From an uncultured Anaerolineae bacterium (lineage in GTDB: Bacteria > Chloroflexota > Anaerolineae > B4-G1 > DUEL01): DNA of 10,375 nt. How positions within the stretch are numbered: the first letter of the stretch is position 1; every line of letters starts with the position of its first letter. The notes beneath the pieces are model-generated. The model saw nothing but the letters and a program-made list of their open reading frames with translations. It did no database searches and was not told the origin of the DNA. The stretch is from NCBI GenBank assembly GCA_937942115.1, contig CALDFY010000140.1, positions 1-10,375 on the forward strand, given 5' to 3'. The translations under genes and the position numbers were made by a program. Of this stretch, positions 1 through 5,725 are shown in pieces.

Positions 1-19
1 CTTCACTTCGTTCGCAACA

Positions 20-108
20 AGGTCGGCCTTCGCCGACCTCCTGAGAAGGGCGTCAACGCAGGTTGACGCCTGGCGCGAAGCGTCCAGGGAGGCCGATTTC
101 CAATCGGC
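20..108. repeat. cluster of four consecutive short hairpins
   Basis: Four inverted repeats stand head to tail in this gene-free stretch. They are AGGTCGGC/GCCGACCT (20-39, loop CTTC), GGCGTCAAC/GTTGACGCC (49-70, loop GCAG), an imperfect CCTGGCGC/GCGTCCAGG (69-88), and GCCGATT/AATCGGC (92-108, loop TCC). All stems are 7-9 bp with 3-4 nt loops except the third, which has a bulge. There is no T-tract after any of them, so they do not look like terminators. They resemble the dispersed palindromic (REP-like) elements that fill intergenic space in many GC-rich genomes. I cannot test copy number from this window. Confidence 0.6.
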
Positions 109-198
109 GCCCGGGGCGGCGGGAAGCGGAGAGCCGAAGCCAGCCTTAAGTTAACGCTTATGGGATAAAGGGGGGTGGGGGCAAATGTTCGCACCATC

Positions 199-293
199 GG
201 GCTAAAAGCCCCTGGCTCAGATGCGAAGCCCCCTTCAGGGGCTTCCGGATAGCCCGTCAGGGCTTTGGTATCTGAGCCTGCCGCTTCAGCGGC
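199..293. repeat. cloverleaf-like nested hairpin element
   Basis: An outer stem GGCTCAGAT (214-222) pairs with ATCTGAGCC (270-278) and encloses two perfect hairpins. These are GAAGCCCC/GGGGCTTC (225-245, loop CTTCA) and AGCCC/GGGCT (251-264, loop GTCA). A further hairpin flanks it on each side: GGGCT/AGCCC (199-211) and GCCGC/GCGGC (280-293, loop TTCA). Three of the loops end in TCA. The arrangement of a long-range stem around two stem-loops is more ordered than chance. It could be a REP/BIME-type element mobilised by a Y1 (RAYT) transposase, or a structured RNA. No open reading frame here has codon features of a real gene. Confidence 0.55.
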
Positions 294-390
294 GGGCGGA
301 AGTGAGCATCCCAGCCGTCAGGGTAGGTAGTGCATCACGGCTTAAATCCCTCAGCAGTTTGACAGAGCAACCCTCGGGATGTAAAATCAA

Positions 391-411
391 ATCTACCCAC
401 CTGACAGTTTT
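391..411. repeat. IS terminal inverted repeat, left copy
   Basis: The core CCACCTGACA with trailing TTTT matches the reverse complement of the right copy, with a single mismatch between the two blocks. The innermost T at 411 is also the first base (plus strand) of the transposase stop codon. Confidence 0.7.
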
Positions 412-1487
412 CAGCCAAATGCGGGTATGAAATGGATGGGGAGAGGCCAGGCATTGGTTAAGCATCGCTCCACGAACCGCAACCCAATCTGGAAGATGCT
501 CAAATCCCGCCGGTCGGCCCGATCCACCAGATGCCGTTGGCCATTCTTGACCGCTCTGGAGCCTGCGGCAATGAGCCAGATATACAGCAAAACCACCGCC
601 AGGGTCAGGCGGGATAATCGCAAGAAGTGAATCAGATGGGTGCTTTCCAGGTCAAATCCGTTGCCTTTCATATCGCCAAACATTTCCTCTATCCACATCC
701 TGCGATTGTAGGCGCGCAGCGTCTCCTGTCGGGAGGAGAGGTTGGTCGCCAACAGCCAGGGTTCTTTCTCGCCTTTTTCCCAATGGGCCAGCAGGTTGGT
801 CGGGTGCGCGTGTTCGCCGGTCAGCAACCCCTTCCCCATCCACAGGCTCTGACCGGGTTCCTGGATCACATCCCCGAAATGCTGCCAGTCGCCTCCGGGA
901 AGCCGAATCAAGTGGTTGGCCTTTTGCCGCAGGACATATTTCCACTCCCAGGCTTCCACCTGACGGATGACCTCTACCGCGCCGAACTCGCTATCTCCCA
1001 CCAGCAAAACGGGGACCCCAGGGGGGATCAACTGCCGTACATAGGCCAACAGAGCCAGTTGCTTGACGGCCGAACTGTGTCCCCGGCTGGCCTTGACCCA
1101 CGTCCAGGCAATGGGAATCGCCCGTCGGCGAAAGGCCAGACTCACGATCAGCAGTTGATGCCCAAAACCGACTTTGGTTCCGTCCGCAATCAGTCGGATT
1201 TCCCCCACGGTTTGAGCGGCGGCCTGCAAGACATCCCGGGCAATGGGCTCAAACCACTCCCGGACGCGAACATTCGGGTTATCCAAAAAGCGGCTCAGGC
1301 GGCGGGTGATGCTCAATACTTTGGCCGAGCTCGGAATCTTCAGGGCGATCTTGCTCAAATGGACCGACCGGCTCAGGTAAATGCCAACGAGGAGCCAAGT
1401 CATATTTCGCAAACGGGTGACCCGCTCCCCAGGGCGGAGTTGCGCCATCCGTGTCGACAAGAGTTGATACAGACGAGTGGCCGGCAT
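411..1487 (-). CDS. IS4-family DDE transposase
   Basis: This 358-aa protein is the transposase of the surrounding insertion sequence and catalyses its cut-and-paste movement. The acidic triad is visible: Asp102 in LIADGTKVGFG, Asp165 in LLVGDSEFG, and Glu267 in the C-terminal motif. That motif fits the IS4-family YREK signature exactly (Tyr260-x2-Arg263-x3-Glu267-x6-Lys274). A beta-strand-rich insertion lies between Asp165 and Glu267, as expected. I chose the ATG at 1487 because AGGGAG lies 7 nt upstream. The frame stays open to a TTG at 1562, but that start falls inside the right terminal inverted repeat and would add 25 residues with no family resemblance. No frameshift or stop interrupts it, so the element may be active. 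Confidence 0.88.
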   Translation of the reverse strand: MPATRLYQLLSTRMAQLRPGERVTRLRNMTWLLVGIYLSRSVHLSKIALKIPSSAKVLSITRRLSRFLDNPNVRVREWFEPIARDVLQAAAQTVGEIRLIADGTKVGFGHQLLIVSLAFRRRAIPIAWTWVKASRGHSSAVKQLALLAYVRQLIPPGVPVLLVGDSEFGAVEVIRQVEAWEWKYVLRQKANHLIRLPGGDWQHFGDVIQEPGQSLWMGKGLLTGEHAHPTNLLAHWEKGEKEPWLLATNLSSRQETLRAYNRRMWIEEMFGDMKGNGFDLESTHLIHFLRLSRLTLAVVLLYIWLIAAGSRAVKNGQRHLVDRADRRDLSIFQIGLRFVERCLTNAWPLPIHFIPAFG

Positions 1488-1560
1488 CGCTCTGCTCCCT
1501 GTAATGGATTTGGGACCATATTTTAACCGAAGCCAGCGAGCCAGCAACCCCTCTACCTTC

Positions 1561-1583
1561 AAAAGTGTCAGGTGGCTAGGTTT
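1561..1583. repeat. IS terminal inverted repeat, right copy
   Basis: TGTCAGGTGG with flanking AAAA is the inverse of the left copy. Outside it lies an A-rich run (1584-1591), then about 48 bp of unremarkable sequence before the lacI stop codon. Confidence 0.7.
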
Positions 1584-1639
1584 AAAAAAAATGGCTTACA
1601 ATCATCGCTGAAACCAGAAAAAGATGACCTGAATACCGT

Positions 1640-2662
1640 TTAGGGTGGGGGGCCGGTGGTATCCCGGATCACCAGCTCGGTGGGCAGCACTTCATACACC
1701 GGTTCTGTCTCCGGGTCTTCCAGCGTTTTCAGCAGCAACTCCACGCCGCGCCGGCCCGACTCAAAGAGCCTCTGGCGCATTGTCGTCAGCCCAAGAATCT
1801 CAGCGATTTCCACATCGTCGTACCCCACTACGGAGAGGTCCTGGGGCACGCGCAACCCCAACTCCCGAGCCGCCTCCAGCACGCCCACGGCCTGCACATC
1901 GCTGGCGGCAAAGATTGCGGTCGGACGCTCAGGGAGGGTGAGCATCTTGATGGCGGACTCCCGGGCATACCGGCGGCCATGCGGGCCCTCTGCATAATAT
2001 TCGGGACGGTAAAGGATTCCTGCGGCTTCCAGCGCCTGGCGGTATCCCCGTGCGCGGTCACGGCTGGAGGTAAAGTTGAAGGGGTTATTGGCCGGGTCGC
2101 CAATGAAGCCAATTCGGGTGTGGCCCAGTCCGATCAGGTACTCAGTGACCGCCCTTCCCCCGGCGACGTCATCCACGGTGATTTGATGCAGTGTGGTCAA
2201 TGCCGGATGATGGGCATCAATCAACACAATCGGCACACCCGCTTCTGCCAGCAGCGGCACCTCTTCATCGGTGGGGGATATGGAAATTACCAAAACGCCA
2301 TCCACGCGGTCCTGGCGCGGGATGGTGCGAAAGCAGTCGGCGCGCTGCTCCGGGTCTTCTATGTTGTGGATGATTAAATCGTACCGGCTCCGGGCCAGCG
2401 TGCTCACGACACCCTTCAAGCGTTCCGTGACGGAGGGAGCGGTGAAAAAGGGGACAATGACGGCAAGGTTCAGCGTTTTCCCCGTGGCGAGACGCTGCGC
2501 CATGCGGTTGGGAACGTAGTTGAGCGCTTTGACAACCTGCATAACCTTCTGGCGCGTCTCCGGGTTGACCAGGGGGCTATTGTTGATCGCCCGGGAGACC
2601 GTTCCCGGTGAGACGCCCGCAATCTTGGCTATATCTCGGATGGTGATGGCTTTCTTGACCAT
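1640..2662 (-). CDS. LacI/GalR-family transcriptional repressor
   Basis: This is a 340-aa sugar-responsive DNA-binding repressor of full family length. Residues 7-27 (TIRDIAKIAGVSPGTVSRAIN) are the classic LacI helix-turn-helix. Residues 47-60 (ALNYVPNRMAQRLA) are the hinge helix with the leucine that intercalates in the operator minor groove. A periplasmic-binding-protein-like effector domain follows, with LNLAVIVPFF, DGVLVIS, the RIGFIGD strand, a SSRDRARGYRQAL segment and FAASDVQAVGVLEAARELGLRVP. The start is the ATG at 2660-2662, because family homology begins there; the frame stays open to 2851 but that stretch overlaps the promoter. The Shine-Dalgarno is weak. A perfect promoter and palindromic operators just upstream point to autorepression. 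The ligand is unknown; neighbours suggest a sugar or disaccharide. Confidence 0.95.
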   Translation of the reverse strand: MVKKAITIRDIAKIAGVSPGTVSRAINNSPLVNPETRQKVMQVVKALNYVPNRMAQRLATGKTLNLAVIVPFFTAPSVTERLKGVVSTLARSRYDLIIHNIEDPEQRADCFRTIPRQDRVDGVLVISISPTDEEVPLLAEAGVPIVLIDAHHPALTTLHQITVDDVAGGRAVTEYLIGLGHTRIGFIGDPANNPFNFTSSRDRARGYRQALEAAGILYRPEYYAEGPHGRRYARESAIKMLTLPERPTAIFAASDVQAVGVLEAARELGLRVPQDLSVVGYDDVEIAEILGLTTMRQRLFESGRRGVELLLKTLEDPETEPVYEVLPTELVIRDTTGPPP

Positions 2663-2678
2663 AGGCGGAGATGTGTAA

Positions 2679-2688
2679 AGCCGGTTCT
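2679..2688. promoter_or_regulatory. second, weaker operator-like site
   Basis: AGCCGGTTCT shares the CCGGTT core with the main operator, with cores 12 bp apart, slightly more than one helical turn. It is imperfect (AAGCCGGTTC against AAACCGGTTT). It could be an auxiliary site bound on nearly the same face of the helix, or a decayed duplicate. Confidence 0.4.
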
Positions 2689-2690
2689 TT

Positions 2691-2700
2691 AAACCGGTTT
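2691..2700. promoter_or_regulatory. LacI-type operator (main site)
   Basis: AAACCGGTTT is a perfect 10-bp palindrome with a central CpG, the typical form of LacI/GalR-family operators. It begins directly downstream of the -10 box and covers the predicted transcription start, so a bound repressor would block initiation of its own gene. Confidence 0.75.
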
Positions 2701-2701
2701 C

Positions 2702-2730
2702 ATTATACAACATCTGGTGCGAATTGTCAA
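2702..2730 (-). promoter_or_regulatory. consensus sigma-70 promoter of lacI
   Basis: On the minus strand TTGACA (2725-2730) and TATAAT (2702-2707) are both perfect consensus hexamers, separated by the optimal 17 bp. Transcription would start near 2695, leaving a leader of about 33 nt before the lacI ATG. So strong a promoter for a repressor gene makes sense only if it is held down, which fits the operator lying on the start point. The -35 box overlaps the stop codon of the upstream gene fragment. Confidence 0.88.
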
Positions 2731-2885
2731 GACGGCAAGCGCAATCGGGGGAAACAGCCTGTGACAGGGCGCGCCAGCGCGACCTGCTTGACGTAGACCA
2801 GTTGCCCGCCGAAGTCCGGGTGCTGTGTCCAGTACCGGTCCTGGGGGTCAAAGTTCCCCTGGGGGTTCAGGAAGGCCAGGTGCAT
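2727..2885 (-). pseudogene. truncated sucrose-phosphate-synthase-like glycosyltransferase (N-terminal remnant)
   Basis: From the ATG at 2883-2885 the minus strand encodes 52 residues. The first 38 or so read MHLAFLNPQGNFDP...RYWTQHPDFGGQLVYVKQVALA. This is the unmistakable N-terminus of bacterial sucrose-phosphate synthases and related GT4 enzymes, in which the FGGQ loop binds sugar. After ALA the similarity stops, where family members continue with an AEMGH-type helix and a VDIxTR strand, and a stop codon follows 14 residues later inside the lacI -35 box. A functional enzyme is over 400 aa, so this is a remnant. No other part of the gene is visible in the window. The preserved start and reading frame suggest recent breakage. 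Confidence 0.75.
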
Positions 2886-2935
2886 CGCTCAACGTTTGAT
2901 GCCGGTAACGGCGACGCTATGGTGCGAATATTTTG

Positions 2936-2971
2936 GACGTGCCAGGCACTTTCTAAAGTGCCTGGCACGTC
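2936..2971. repeat. perfect 17-bp inverted repeat with 2-nt loop
   Basis: GACGTGCCAGGCACTTT (2936-2952) is followed by CT and then its exact reverse complement (2955-2971). The tail CCTGGCAC is repeated once more directly after it (2971-2978). As RNA this would be an exceptionally stable hairpin. No T-run follows on either strand, so it is not a standard intrinsic terminator, though it could stop transcripts of the AOR operon. A dispersed palindromic repeat is the likeliest identity. Confidence 0.75.
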
Positions 2972-2981
2972 CTGGCACAGG

Positions 2982-3057
2982 CCACCAGGCTGGTGGGTAG
3001 GGGCAATTTCCCGCACAAAGGCCTTTTCCGGCTGTTTACCGCAGGCAAACAGCCTGC
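2982..3057. repeat. two further hairpins downstream of the AOR operon
   Basis: CCACCA/TGGTGG (2982-2996, loop GGC) and GGCTGTTT/AAACAGCC (3030-3054, 9-nt loop) lie between the 17-bp inverted repeat and the end of the MoaD-like gene. The second can refold using GCAGGC (3041-3046) with GCCTGC (3052-3057). The segment AAACAGCCTG (3047-3056) recurs directly at 2752-2761, next to the point where the glycosyltransferase fragment breaks off. Confidence 0.5.
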
Positions 3058-3085
3058 GCTCCACAAGGTGCTGCCGGAGATGGCC

Positions 3086-3310
3086 TCAACCGCCCCCGAG
3101 GATGACAAACGCTTTGATGGTTTCCCCGTCTTGCGGCCGGTAGTCTTTGGATACCAGCACGCCGTCACGGGAAACTCCCGCCACCAACGCCGGTGGGATG
3201 CCCACCGCCTCCAGCATCTCGGCTACGGTGGGGCCGGCGGCCAGGTCCAGCCGGTCCTGGCCGCCGGTGTACTCTTTCAATAGTCCGACAACGATCAGGG
3301 AGACGGTCAA
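3086..3310 (-). CDS. MoaD/ThiS-like sulfur-carrier protein
   Basis: This 74-aa protein has the size and shape of the beta-grasp sulfur carriers. It opens with a hydrophobic strand (TVSLIVVGLLKEY), then has the GPTVAEMLEAVGIP helix, a VLVSKDYRPQDGETIKAF segment typical of MoaD/ThiS, and ends in Ile-Leu-Gly-Gly-Gly. The terminal glycine pair is where the thiocarboxylate forms. MoaD donates sulfur to the dithiolene of the molybdenum/tungsten pterin cofactor. Small MoaD-like genes beside AOR genes are known and are thought to serve that cofactor. The TTG start (3308-3310) overlaps the AOR TGA stop by 4 nt, so translation is probably coupled; no ATG or GTG is available nearby in frame. It has no partner MoaE or MoeB in this window. 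Confidence 0.85.
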   Translation of the reverse strand: MTVSLIVVGLLKEYTGGQDRLDLAAGPTVAEMLEAVGIPPALVAGVSRDGVLVSKDYRPQDGETIKAFVILGGG

Positions 3311-5145
3311 CGCGGCGATACCCCCACCAACTCGGCCAGCCCCAGGCGCTCCAGCGTCTCTCGCGTCGGGATGCCGTTCTCGTCCCAGCCCCGCTGTTCG
3401 TAGTAATAACTGAGCATTTGCTGGGCGGCCTCGGGCGGCGTAAACTTGCCGTCGGTGACGCCGCCGACCGCCGGCTCCTCCACGAAGCGAGGCGGTGGCG
3501 CGTCCCAGTTGCGTCCGAAACCCTCTACCTCGCGCACCCAGTACATCCGGGTCAGGTTCCAGATCCGTTCCGAGATGTGGAGCAGGTCTTCCCACGACCG
3601 ATCAATGCCGGTCAACGCCTTCAACGCCGGAGCGTAGTACTCCAGGGACATACCCAACTCAACCCACTGGAGCCGACAACAGCCCAGGACGTCCATCAGC
3701 GGGCGGATGTGTTGCAGTTCAATCACTTTGGCCGCCTTTTCCGGCGTTACCCGGCTGCGGCCCACGGCAATATCGTAGGTGATGGCCCAGGCGCGGTTGT
3801 GGTGTGCGCCGACATCGGCGGTCATGTAGGCCAGGAGCATAGATGTGGCGTCGTGGGTGGCATAGGCGCTCTGTTCCATCCCCTTGACGTGGATGGCCCA
3901 CTTTTCGCTGCCCTGCCCGACCACGGCTGCGGCGTGTTTGACGCCCTCGGCCAGCAGGTTCCCCAGCCAGCCCTCCCGCCGGGCAATGCGCTCAATGAGG
4001 ACAAAGACCGCCTCGGCGTTGCCAAAGCGCAGGTCAAGCCCCCCGGTCTGCTCCTGGTTCAGCAGCCCCTTCTCATAACACTCCATCGCCCAGGCAATGC
4101 ACCCGCCGGTGGAAATGGAATCCAGGCCCAGTTCGTCACACAACTGGTTGGCCTTGGCGATGTCTTCAATATCGCCCAACCCCAGGTCGGAGCCGAGCAT
4201 CCCGTTGGTCTCGTATTCCGGCCCCTCCACGTAAATGGCGTGCTTTCGCGAGTACGAATACTTGCCACACGGGGACGGGCAACCGAAGCAACCCTTATCG
4301 GTCACCACAATCTTCTCCCGAAAGACGGGGGCGTAGATGTTGGGACCCAGTTCAAAGGAACCGGACTGGAAGTTGCGCGTGGGCAACGTGCCGTTCTCAT
4401 CGCACCAGGAAGTGACCATCATCGTGCCGTAGCGCGTCCACTCCTCCAGCATATCCGCCGTCTTGCAGGCGCGGTAGGCTTCTTTGGCAACGCGGACAAA
4501 CTCGTCTACGTCGGCGATGGGGATAGAACGGCTCCCGCGCACGGCAATGGCCTTGACCTTTTTGACGCCCATCACGGTGCCAACGCCGCCGCGCCCGGCC
4601 TGCCGCCCGAAGTCGTGATTGATGCAGGCGTACTTGACCAGGTTCTCGCCGGCCGGGCCGATGGTGGCGATCTGAAACTCTTCGCCCAGTTCATCTTTCA
4701 GCCGCCTCTCCAGCGCAAAGGAACCCATGCCCCAATAATCGCTGGCGTCGCGCAGTTCAACGGTATCGTCGTCAATAAAGAGATAGACCGGTTTGGGACT
4801 GATCCCCTCCAGGATGATGGAATCGTAGCCGGCGTAGCGAATCTCGGCGGTCAGCATCCCGCCCATACTGGCCCCGGCATAACCGCCGGTGAGGGGCGAC
4901 TTGCAGGTAAAGTCCATCTTGCCTGCGCCGGGAAAGAGCAGGCCCGAAAGCGGCCCCGGCGAGATGAAGAGCTTGTTTTCCGGCCCCAACGGGTCGGCTC
5001 CCCGGGGCACCTCGGTCCACAGCAGATAAGCCCCCAGGCCGCGACCGCCCAGGAAATCCCGCATCACATTTTCCGGCGTCGGTTCGGTGGTGATGACGCC
5101 GGTGCTCAGGTTCACGCGAAGGATTCGTCCGGCATATCCGTACAT
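3307..5145 (-). CDS. tungsten-dependent aldehyde ferredoxin oxidoreductase, catalytic subunit
   Basis: This 612-aa protein has the full length of the AOR family, which oxidises aldehydes to carboxylic acids in the cytoplasm using a bis-tungstopterin and one [4Fe-4S] cluster. Residues 1-200 form the N-terminal AOR domain, with FLGGRGLGAYLL (31-42), PLTGGYAGASMGG (84-96) and the pterin-binding AGRGGVGTVMG (183-193). The cluster cysteines are Cys286-x2-Cys289-x3-Cys293, with the distal ligand at Cys489 or Cys490. EGPEYETNG (307-315) and the His448-His449 pair lie where the active-site acid and histidine sit in Pyrococcus AOR. The ATG at 5145 has AGGAGG 8 nt upstream, right after the ferredoxin stop codon. 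The substrate cannot be told from sequence. It is the middle gene of a three-gene operon. Confidence 0.95.
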   Translation of the reverse strand: MYGYAGRILRVNLSTGVITTEPTPENVMRDFLGGRGLGAYLLWTEVPRGADPLGPENKLFISPGPLSGLLFPGAGKMDFTCKSPLTGGYAGASMGGMLTAEIRYAGYDSIILEGISPKPVYLFIDDDTVELRDASDYWGMGSFALERRLKDELGEEFQIATIGPAGENLVKYACINHDFGRQAGRGGVGTVMGVKKVKAIAVRGSRSIPIADVDEFVRVAKEAYRACKTADMLEEWTRYGTMMVTSWCDENGTLPTRNFQSGSFELGPNIYAPVFREKIVVTDKGCFGCPSPCGKYSYSRKHAIYVEGPEYETNGMLGSDLGLGDIEDIAKANQLCDELGLDSISTGGCIAWAMECYEKGLLNQEQTGGLDLRFGNAEAVFVLIERIARREGWLGNLLAEGVKHAAAVVGQGSEKWAIHVKGMEQSAYATHDATSMLLAYMTADVGAHHNRAWAITYDIAVGRSRVTPEKAAKVIELQHIRPLMDVLGCCRLQWVELGMSLEYYAPALKALTGIDRSWEDLLHISERIWNLTRMYWVREVEGFGRNWDAPPPRFVEEPAVGGVTDGKFTPPEAAQQMLSYYYEQRGWDENGIPTRETLERLGLAELVGVSPR

Positions 5146-5153
5146 TTTTCCTA

Positions 5154-5159
5154 CCTCCT
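5154..5159 (-). promoter_or_regulatory. Shine-Dalgarno site of the AOR gene
   Basis: A perfect AGGAGG on the minus strand, 8 nt before the ATG and two bases downstream of the ferredoxin TAG stop codon. It fixes the AOR start and shows tight operon packing. Confidence 0.8.
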
Positions 5160-5160
5160 T

Positions 5161-5547
5161 CTAATCAGCGATCCAGAGGACGGAGGGCCCGCAGACCTCC
5201 ACACAATCGCCGCACAAGTCGCATTCCCAAACGTGGGGCACGTCGGGGCGGGTAAAGACGACGCCCTCGGGGCAGACATCCACGCAGGCCATACAGAGGG
5301 TGCACTCGTCAAATGCGACGTAGTAGGCTCCCTTTTCGTTCTGGTGGATGGCGCCCACGGGGCAGACCTCCGCGCACTTCCCACACTGGGTGCAGACCTT
5401 GACCTCAAAGGTGCCCGGTGCGGGAAAGTGGGGCACGATGGCGAGGGCCGCCTTTTTGGGGTTGTTCTCGCCGAACAGGTGCAGCGAGCAGGCCACCAGA
5501 CAGGCCCGGCAACCGGAACATTTTCGGCTATCGGCGTAGAGTCTCAT
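5161..5547 (-). CDS. polyferredoxin, AOR-associated electron-transfer subunit (4 x [4Fe-4S])
   Basis: This 128-aa soluble iron-sulfur protein contains 16 cysteines in four complete C-x2-C-x2-C-x3-C motifs: Cys10/13/16/20, Cys52/55/58/62, Cys82/85/88/92 and Cys109/112/115/119. The count predicts four [4Fe-4S] clusters. The first motif is followed by SLHLFGENNP rather than the usual proline, as in the HycB/AorA-type subunits. Such proteins accompany AOR catalytic subunits, for example the small subunit of the AorABC enzymes of aromatic degraders, and carry electrons from the enzyme to ferredoxin or another acceptor. It is the first gene of the operon; the ATG at 5547 has GAGGAGA 7 nt upstream. 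No signal peptide or membrane segment is seen. No flavin (AorC-like) subunit follows, so the final acceptor is not NAD by the known AorABC route. Confidence 0.92.
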   Translation of the reverse strand: MRLYADSRKCSGCRACLVACSLHLFGENNPKKAALAIVPHFPAPGTFEVKVCTQCGKCAEVCPVGAIHQNEKGAYYVAFDECTLCMACVDVCPEGVVFTRPDVPHVWECDLCGDCVEVCGPSVLWIAD

Positions 5548-5591
5548 GGGACGTTCTCCTCACGGGGGATGGTGATTTGATTGGTGACGAT

Positions 5592-5600
5592 ATTTTAGCA
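5592..5600 (-). promoter_or_regulatory. candidate extended -10 promoter of the AOR operon
   Basis: On the minus strand TGCTAAAAT forms an extended -10 element (TG-n-TAAAAT) 45 nt upstream of the ferredoxin ATG. No good -35 hexamer stands at the right distance, as expected for extended -10 promoters. The whole divergent space is only 178 bp and is AT-richer than its flanks. Confidence 0.4.
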
Positions 5601-5622
5601 TACACTCCATAAAATGGTAGTG

Positions 5623-5639
5623 GGCCTGCGGATCAGGCC
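5623..5639. repeat. small hairpin in the divergent promoter region
   Basis: GGCCTG/CAGGCC with a CGGAT loop lies between the two divergent promoter candidates. It could be a regulator binding site shared by both operons, or a chance palindrome. Confidence 0.35.
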
Positions 5640-5676
5640 GTCCGACGCGCTCCGGGTGTCCCGGTGGAAATATCCC

Positions 5677-5704
5677 TTGCCCTCTCCGGAAAATGTGTTA
5701 TCAT
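5677..5704 (+). promoter_or_regulatory. candidate promoter of the DUF362-polyferredoxin pair
   Basis: TTGCCC (5677-5682) and TATCAT (5699-5704) match consensus at 4 and 5 of 6 positions with a 16-bp spacer. Transcription would begin near 5711, giving a leader of about 15 nt that contains the AAAGGGGG ribosome-binding site. Confidence 0.4.
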
Positions 5705-5725
5705 GATCTTCATAAAGGGGGTCCT

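Larger units (their letters stand above)
391..1583 (-). mobile_element. IS4-family insertion sequence
   Basis: A single transposase gene is bracketed by terminal inverted repeats. The left end (391-411, ATCTACCCACCTGACAGTTTT) and the reverse complement of the right end (1561-1583) share CCACCTGACA, followed after one variable base by TTTT, and match more weakly outward. The element is about 1.19 kb, a normal size for the family. The left repeat runs up to the transposase stop codon, and the right repeat lies about 75 bp before the chosen start. I found no convincing target-site duplication. The flanks are A/T-rich on both sides, so the exact outer ends are uncertain by a few bases. The element sits beside hairpin repeats and downstream of lacI on the same strand. 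Confidence 0.75.

Noticed and set aside
221..430. Small plus-strand frame of 69 codons
   Set aside because: It runs through the hairpin elements and into the insertion sequence end; no ribosome-binding site or homology.
627..1526. 299-codon plus-strand frame inside the insertion sequence
   Set aside because: It is antisense to the transposase, with no domain or ribosome-binding site seen.
2663..2851. Longer LacI N-terminus
   Set aside because: The frame is open, but this stretch contains the promoter, operators and the glycosyltransferase remnant in another frame. Family homology begins at the ATG at 2662.
3193..5580. Open frame of 795 codons on the plus strand
   Set aside because: It lies antisense to the ferredoxin and AOR genes, which have complete family motifs and ribosome-binding sites. 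Its translation has no recognisable domain, and long shadow frames are common in GC-rich DNA.
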